Shown piece by piece: positions 5,015 through 7,194 of a stretch of DNA of 7,194 bases. This DNA is from DASYSA01 sp036003885 (GTDB lineage: Bacteria > Acidobacteriota > Blastocatellia > UBA7656). A program made the translations under genes and the position numbers. Numbering within the stretch: position 1 is the stretch's first letter; each line of letters begins with the position of its first letter. The notes under the pieces are model-generated. The model was not told the DNA's origin, made no database searches, and saw only the letters and a list, made by a program, of their open reading frames with translations. The stretch spans positions 1 to 7,194 of the forward strand of contig DASYSA010000444.1 of assembly GCA_036003885.1 (NCBI GenBank), read 5' to 3'.

Positions 5015-7021
5015 ATGATGAGAAGCAACAAAGCGCTCTCTTTCCTGTTCGCCCTCGCGATTCTGGGACTCTCCGTTGTAGCTCACGGTCAAACGCCGAC
5101 AATAGACCAGTCCCTCGATCTCAAGAGCGCGTCGGGCCCTCGCATCTCCCCCGACGGCCGCCTCATCGCCTATCAAGTGCAGGAGACAAACTGGACTGAG
5201 AATGCATTCGAAACTGAGATATGGATTGCCGTAACTGCAACCGGCGAGCGATATCAACTAACCAACGCGAAGAAGTCCAGCAATTCTCCTCAGTGGTCTC
5301 CGGACGGCAAGCGTATCGCCTTCGCATCAGATCGCGACGGCAAGCGGCAGATCTATCTCATCGCTCCATCGGGAGGCGAGGCTGTCCAATTGACGAACCT
5401 CGAAACCGGAGTGAATGGCTTTAACTGGTCGCCCGACAGCCGCAGCATCGCATTCACCGCTGTGGAGCCTGAGACCAAGGCTCGAAAAGATCGTAAGGAA
5501 AAGTACGGCGAGTTCGAAGTAGTCTTCGGCGACTACATCATGGCTCACCTGTGGAAGATCAATCTCCCAGTGGACCTGAAAGAGAAGGTCCCCGAGCCTG
5601 TGCGCCTCACCTCGACTGATGATTTCACGGTTGGAGGCTTCTCATGGTCTCCCGACTCCGAGCGCATCGCCTTTAGCGCCGCTAAAGATCCCGCATTGAG
5701 TTCTTCTGCTACCTCGGATATCTACGTCCTGAAAGTGAGCGACAAGTCTGTCAGGAAGATTGTTAGTACCGCCGGCCCGGATGGCAATCCGACCTGGTCG
5801 CCCGATGGCAAGCAGGTGGCTTATGAAACATCAAACGGCCGCGAGTTCTTTTTCTACACCAATAACTACATTGCGGTTGTGAGCAGCGAAGGTGGCTCGC
5901 CGCGTCTATTGACCGAGGCTTTTGACGAGGAGCCGAACCTGATCGCGTGGGGTCCTGGCGGGATCTACTTCGGGAGCCAGCAGAGGACCGATTCGCACCT
6001 CTTCCGCCTGAGTCCCGAGACGAAGCGTATCGAGCGAGTGAGCGGACCCGATCACTTCACGGCTTCGCAGATCTCGTTTACTCGTGATTTCAGCCACGCA
6101 GCCTTCGTGGGCGCAGCGCCGAACGAATATGCGGAGGTCTGCGTGTCGGGGCTTGTGCCGTTTGTCCCGAAGCGACTCACTGCAATGGGAGAGCAATTGA
6201 AGGGCTTTCGCGTTGCGTCGCGAGAGGTGATCGAATGGAAGTCGACGGATGGAACTCCTATCGAAGGCGTCTTGATTAAGCCCGCGGGCTACGACGCGTC
6301 AAAGAAGTACCCGCTGCTCGTCGTCATTCACGGAGGGCCGACGGGCGTCGATATGCCGCTTCTTCGCGCCGACCGCTATTACCCGATCGAGATGTTTGCG
6401 GCAAAGGGCGCCGTTATATTGAGACCGAACTACCGGGGATCGGCGGGCTATGGCGAGAAGTTCCGGTCGCTTAATGTGCGCAACCTTGGAGTGGGCGACT
6501 ACTGGGATGTGATCTCCGGTGTGGACCACTTGATCTCGAAAGGGATCGTCGATCGCGACAGGGTTGGGGCGATGGGATGGAGCCAGGGCGGCTACATCTC
6601 GGCGTTCATCACGACCTTCAGCGACAGGTTCAAGGCTGTCTCGGTTGGAGCGGGTATTTCAGACTGGATGACATACTACGTGAACACGGATATCTATCCT
6701 TTTACGCGCCAGTATCTGAAGACGACACCGTGGGACGATTCGGAGATATATCGAAAGACGTCGCCGATCTCCTACATAAAGACGGCGAAGACGCCGACGT
6801 TGATCCAGCATGGCGAGCTGGACAAACGAGTGCCCATACCGAATGCGTACGAGCTTTATCGAGGGCTTGAAGACCGGGGAGTCCCGGTGAAGATGGTAGT
6901 CTACAAGGGATTTGGACATGGGATCGACAAACCGAAGCAGCAACGCGCGGTGATGGAACACAACTACGAATGGTTCTCTCAATGGATCTGGGGAGAGAAG
7001 CCGGCCCTTGCGAGTAAGTGA
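5015..7021 (+). CDS. Secreted S9-family (prolyl oligopeptidase/acylaminoacyl-peptidase-like) serine peptidase
   Basis: This 668-residue protein has a signal peptide: basic MMRSNK, a hydrophobic core (about 7-22) and a likely cleavage after Ala-His-Gly25. It is therefore exported, probably to the periplasm or outside. Next come PD40/TolB-like beta-propeller blades with repeated WSPDG/WSPDS motifs (around 43-53, 94-103, 138-147, 211-220, 261-270). The alpha/beta-hydrolase domain (about 400-660) has the oxyanion-hole region HGGP (439-442), NYRGS (472-476), the nucleophile Ser523 in GWSQGG, Asp603 in HGELDKRVP and His635 in GFGHGI. The catalytic triad is complete. In this family the propeller screens small peptides from the active site. 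The exact specificity (oligopeptidase, dipeptidyl-peptidase-like or acylaminoacyl) cannot be told from sequence alone. ATG 5015 has an excellent SD, AAGGAGTG (5003-5010). A second ATG follows at once (5018). The gene appears intact and of normal length. Confidence 0.93.
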   Translation: MMRSNKALSFLFALAILGLSVVAHGQTPTIDQSLDLKSASGPRISPDGRLIAYQVQETNWTENAFETEIWIAVTATGERYQLTNAKKSSNSPQWSPDGKRIAFASDRDGKRQIYLIAPSGGEAVQLTNLETGVNGFNWSPDSRSIAFTAVEPETKARKDRKEKYGEFEVVFGDYIMAHLWKINLPVDLKEKVPEPVRLTSTDDFTVGGFSWSPDSERIAFSAAKDPALSSSATSDIYVLKVSDKSVRKIVSTAGPDGNPTWSPDGKQVAYETSNGREFFFYTNNYIAVVSSEGGSPRLLTEAFDEEPNLIAWGPGGIYFGSQQRTDSHLFRLSPETKRIERVSGPDHFTASQISFTRDFSHAAFVGAAPNEYAEVCVSGLVPFVPKRLTAMGEQLKGFRVASREVIEWKSTDGTPIEGVLIKPAGYDASKKYPLLVVIHGGPTGVDMPLLRADRYYPIEMFAAKGAVILRPNYRGSAGYGEKFRSLNVRNLGVGDYWDVISGVDHLISKGIVDRDRVGAMGWSQGGYISAFITTFSDRFKAVSVGAGISDWMTYYVNTDIYPFTRQYLKTTPWDDSEIYRKTSPISYIKTAKTPTLIQHGELDKRVPIPNAYELYRGLEDRGVPVKMVVYKGFGHGIDKPKQQRAVMEHNYEWFSQWIWGEKPALASK

Positions 7022-7116
7022 GCAGGTTTTCTCGGCGCATTGCCTGCAACTGAGCGTCGGACCTGCCCGCGGTCGTGCGTGATATTCATCTCATTAATAC
7101 CCCTTCAGTGGGATGT

Positions 7117-7158
7117 CTGGCGGGCGACGGGCTTCAGCCTACAGAAACGGCCTGCCAG
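7117..7158. repeat. REP-like imperfect palindrome
   Basis: CTGGCGGGC (7117-7125) pairs with GCCTGCCAG (7150-7158) with one G-U pair. The interior holds a smaller stem, GGGC-TTCA-GCCT (7129-7140). The string ACGGGCTTCAGCCT resembles intergenic palindromes I associate with Acidobacteriota and similar genomes. Only one copy is in the window, so its repeated nature is not shown. It could equally be a 3'-UTR structure of the peptidase transcript. Confidence 0.3.
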
Positions 7159-7165
7159 CTCCGCA

Positions 7166-7194
7166 ATCCCCCAACCGTAAGATTGGGGATCTTT
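7166..7194 (+). terminator. Probable intrinsic terminator, truncated by the window end
   Basis: CCCCAA (7169-7174) pairs with TTGGGG (7183-7188) around an 8-nt loop. The stem extends by AT/AT (7166-7167 with 7189-7190) past a bulged C. CTTT follows and the window ends there, so the length of the T run cannot be seen. It would terminate the peptidase transcript about 145 bases after its stop codon. The 7022-7116 stretch before it shows no gene. Confidence 0.5.

Noticed and set aside
1..7194. A CRISPR array, toxin-antitoxin pair, defence island or phage segment
   Set aside because: No regularly spaced direct repeats, no paired small antagonistic genes and no phage or nuclease domains were seen. 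All protein genes are ordinary chromosomal genes.

Overview
The window carries a bacterial housekeeping locus at moderately high GC: the signal-recognition-particle GTPase gene ffh, then the ribosome/tRNA-maturation cluster rpsP-khpA-rimM-trmD-rplS, then a small TPR-protein gene and a secreted S9-type serine peptidase. All eight protein genes lie on the + strand. The order rpsP-(khpA)-rimM-trmD-rplS next to ffh is widespread in bacteria. The lineage cannot be fixed from this evidence. The small TPR gene, the secreted PD40/S9 peptidase and a 'GGGCTTCAGCC' repeat-like palindrome make me lean towards Acidobacteriota (Blastocatellia-like), at low to moderate confidence.

Layout. Bases 1-503 contain no convincing protein gene. 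The first part (1-175) is rich in inverted repeats: an 8-bp stem, a perfect 11-bp stem closed by a GNRA-type GAGA loop, and a clear intrinsic terminator. It looks like the 3' end of a transcript that begins before the window. Bases 240-437 hold repeat-like sequence (imperfect terminal inverted repeats, flanking direct repeats, a GGGGTCAGGCC motif) that may be a degenerate mobile-element remnant. A plausible promoter and Shine-Dalgarno (SD) sequence precede ffh (504-1916). Immediately after ffh, a perfect extended -10 element (TGC-TATAAT) probably starts the rpsP operon, with a leader of about 140 nt that ends in a hairpin and a strong SD before a TTG start codon for rpsP (2084). khpA (2453-2698) overlaps rimM (2698-3243) by one base. 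trmD (3300-4007) has no visible SD and sits behind a GC-rich hairpin. rplS (4061-4510) encodes an L19 with a C-terminal extension, followed by a strong GC-rich hairpin. The TPR gene (4638-4949) and the peptidase gene (5015-7021) follow. The last 173 bases hold a REP-like palindrome and a hairpin that is probably a terminator cut by the window edge.

How the genes work together. Ffh targets nascent membrane and secretory proteins. S16 (rpsP) and RimM act in 30S assembly, KhpA is a small KH-domain RNA-binding protein, TrmD makes m1G37 in tRNA to keep the reading frame, and L19 lies at the 30S-50S interface. The peptidase carries a signal peptide and is an export client, unrelated in function to the cluster.

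I see no new biological system here. The points most worth a second look are the Asp-to-Glu change in the Ffh G4 motif, the hairpins at successive gene junctions of the rpsP operon, the structured rpsP leader with its TTG start, and the unassigned structured RNA and element-like repeats in the first 440 bases.
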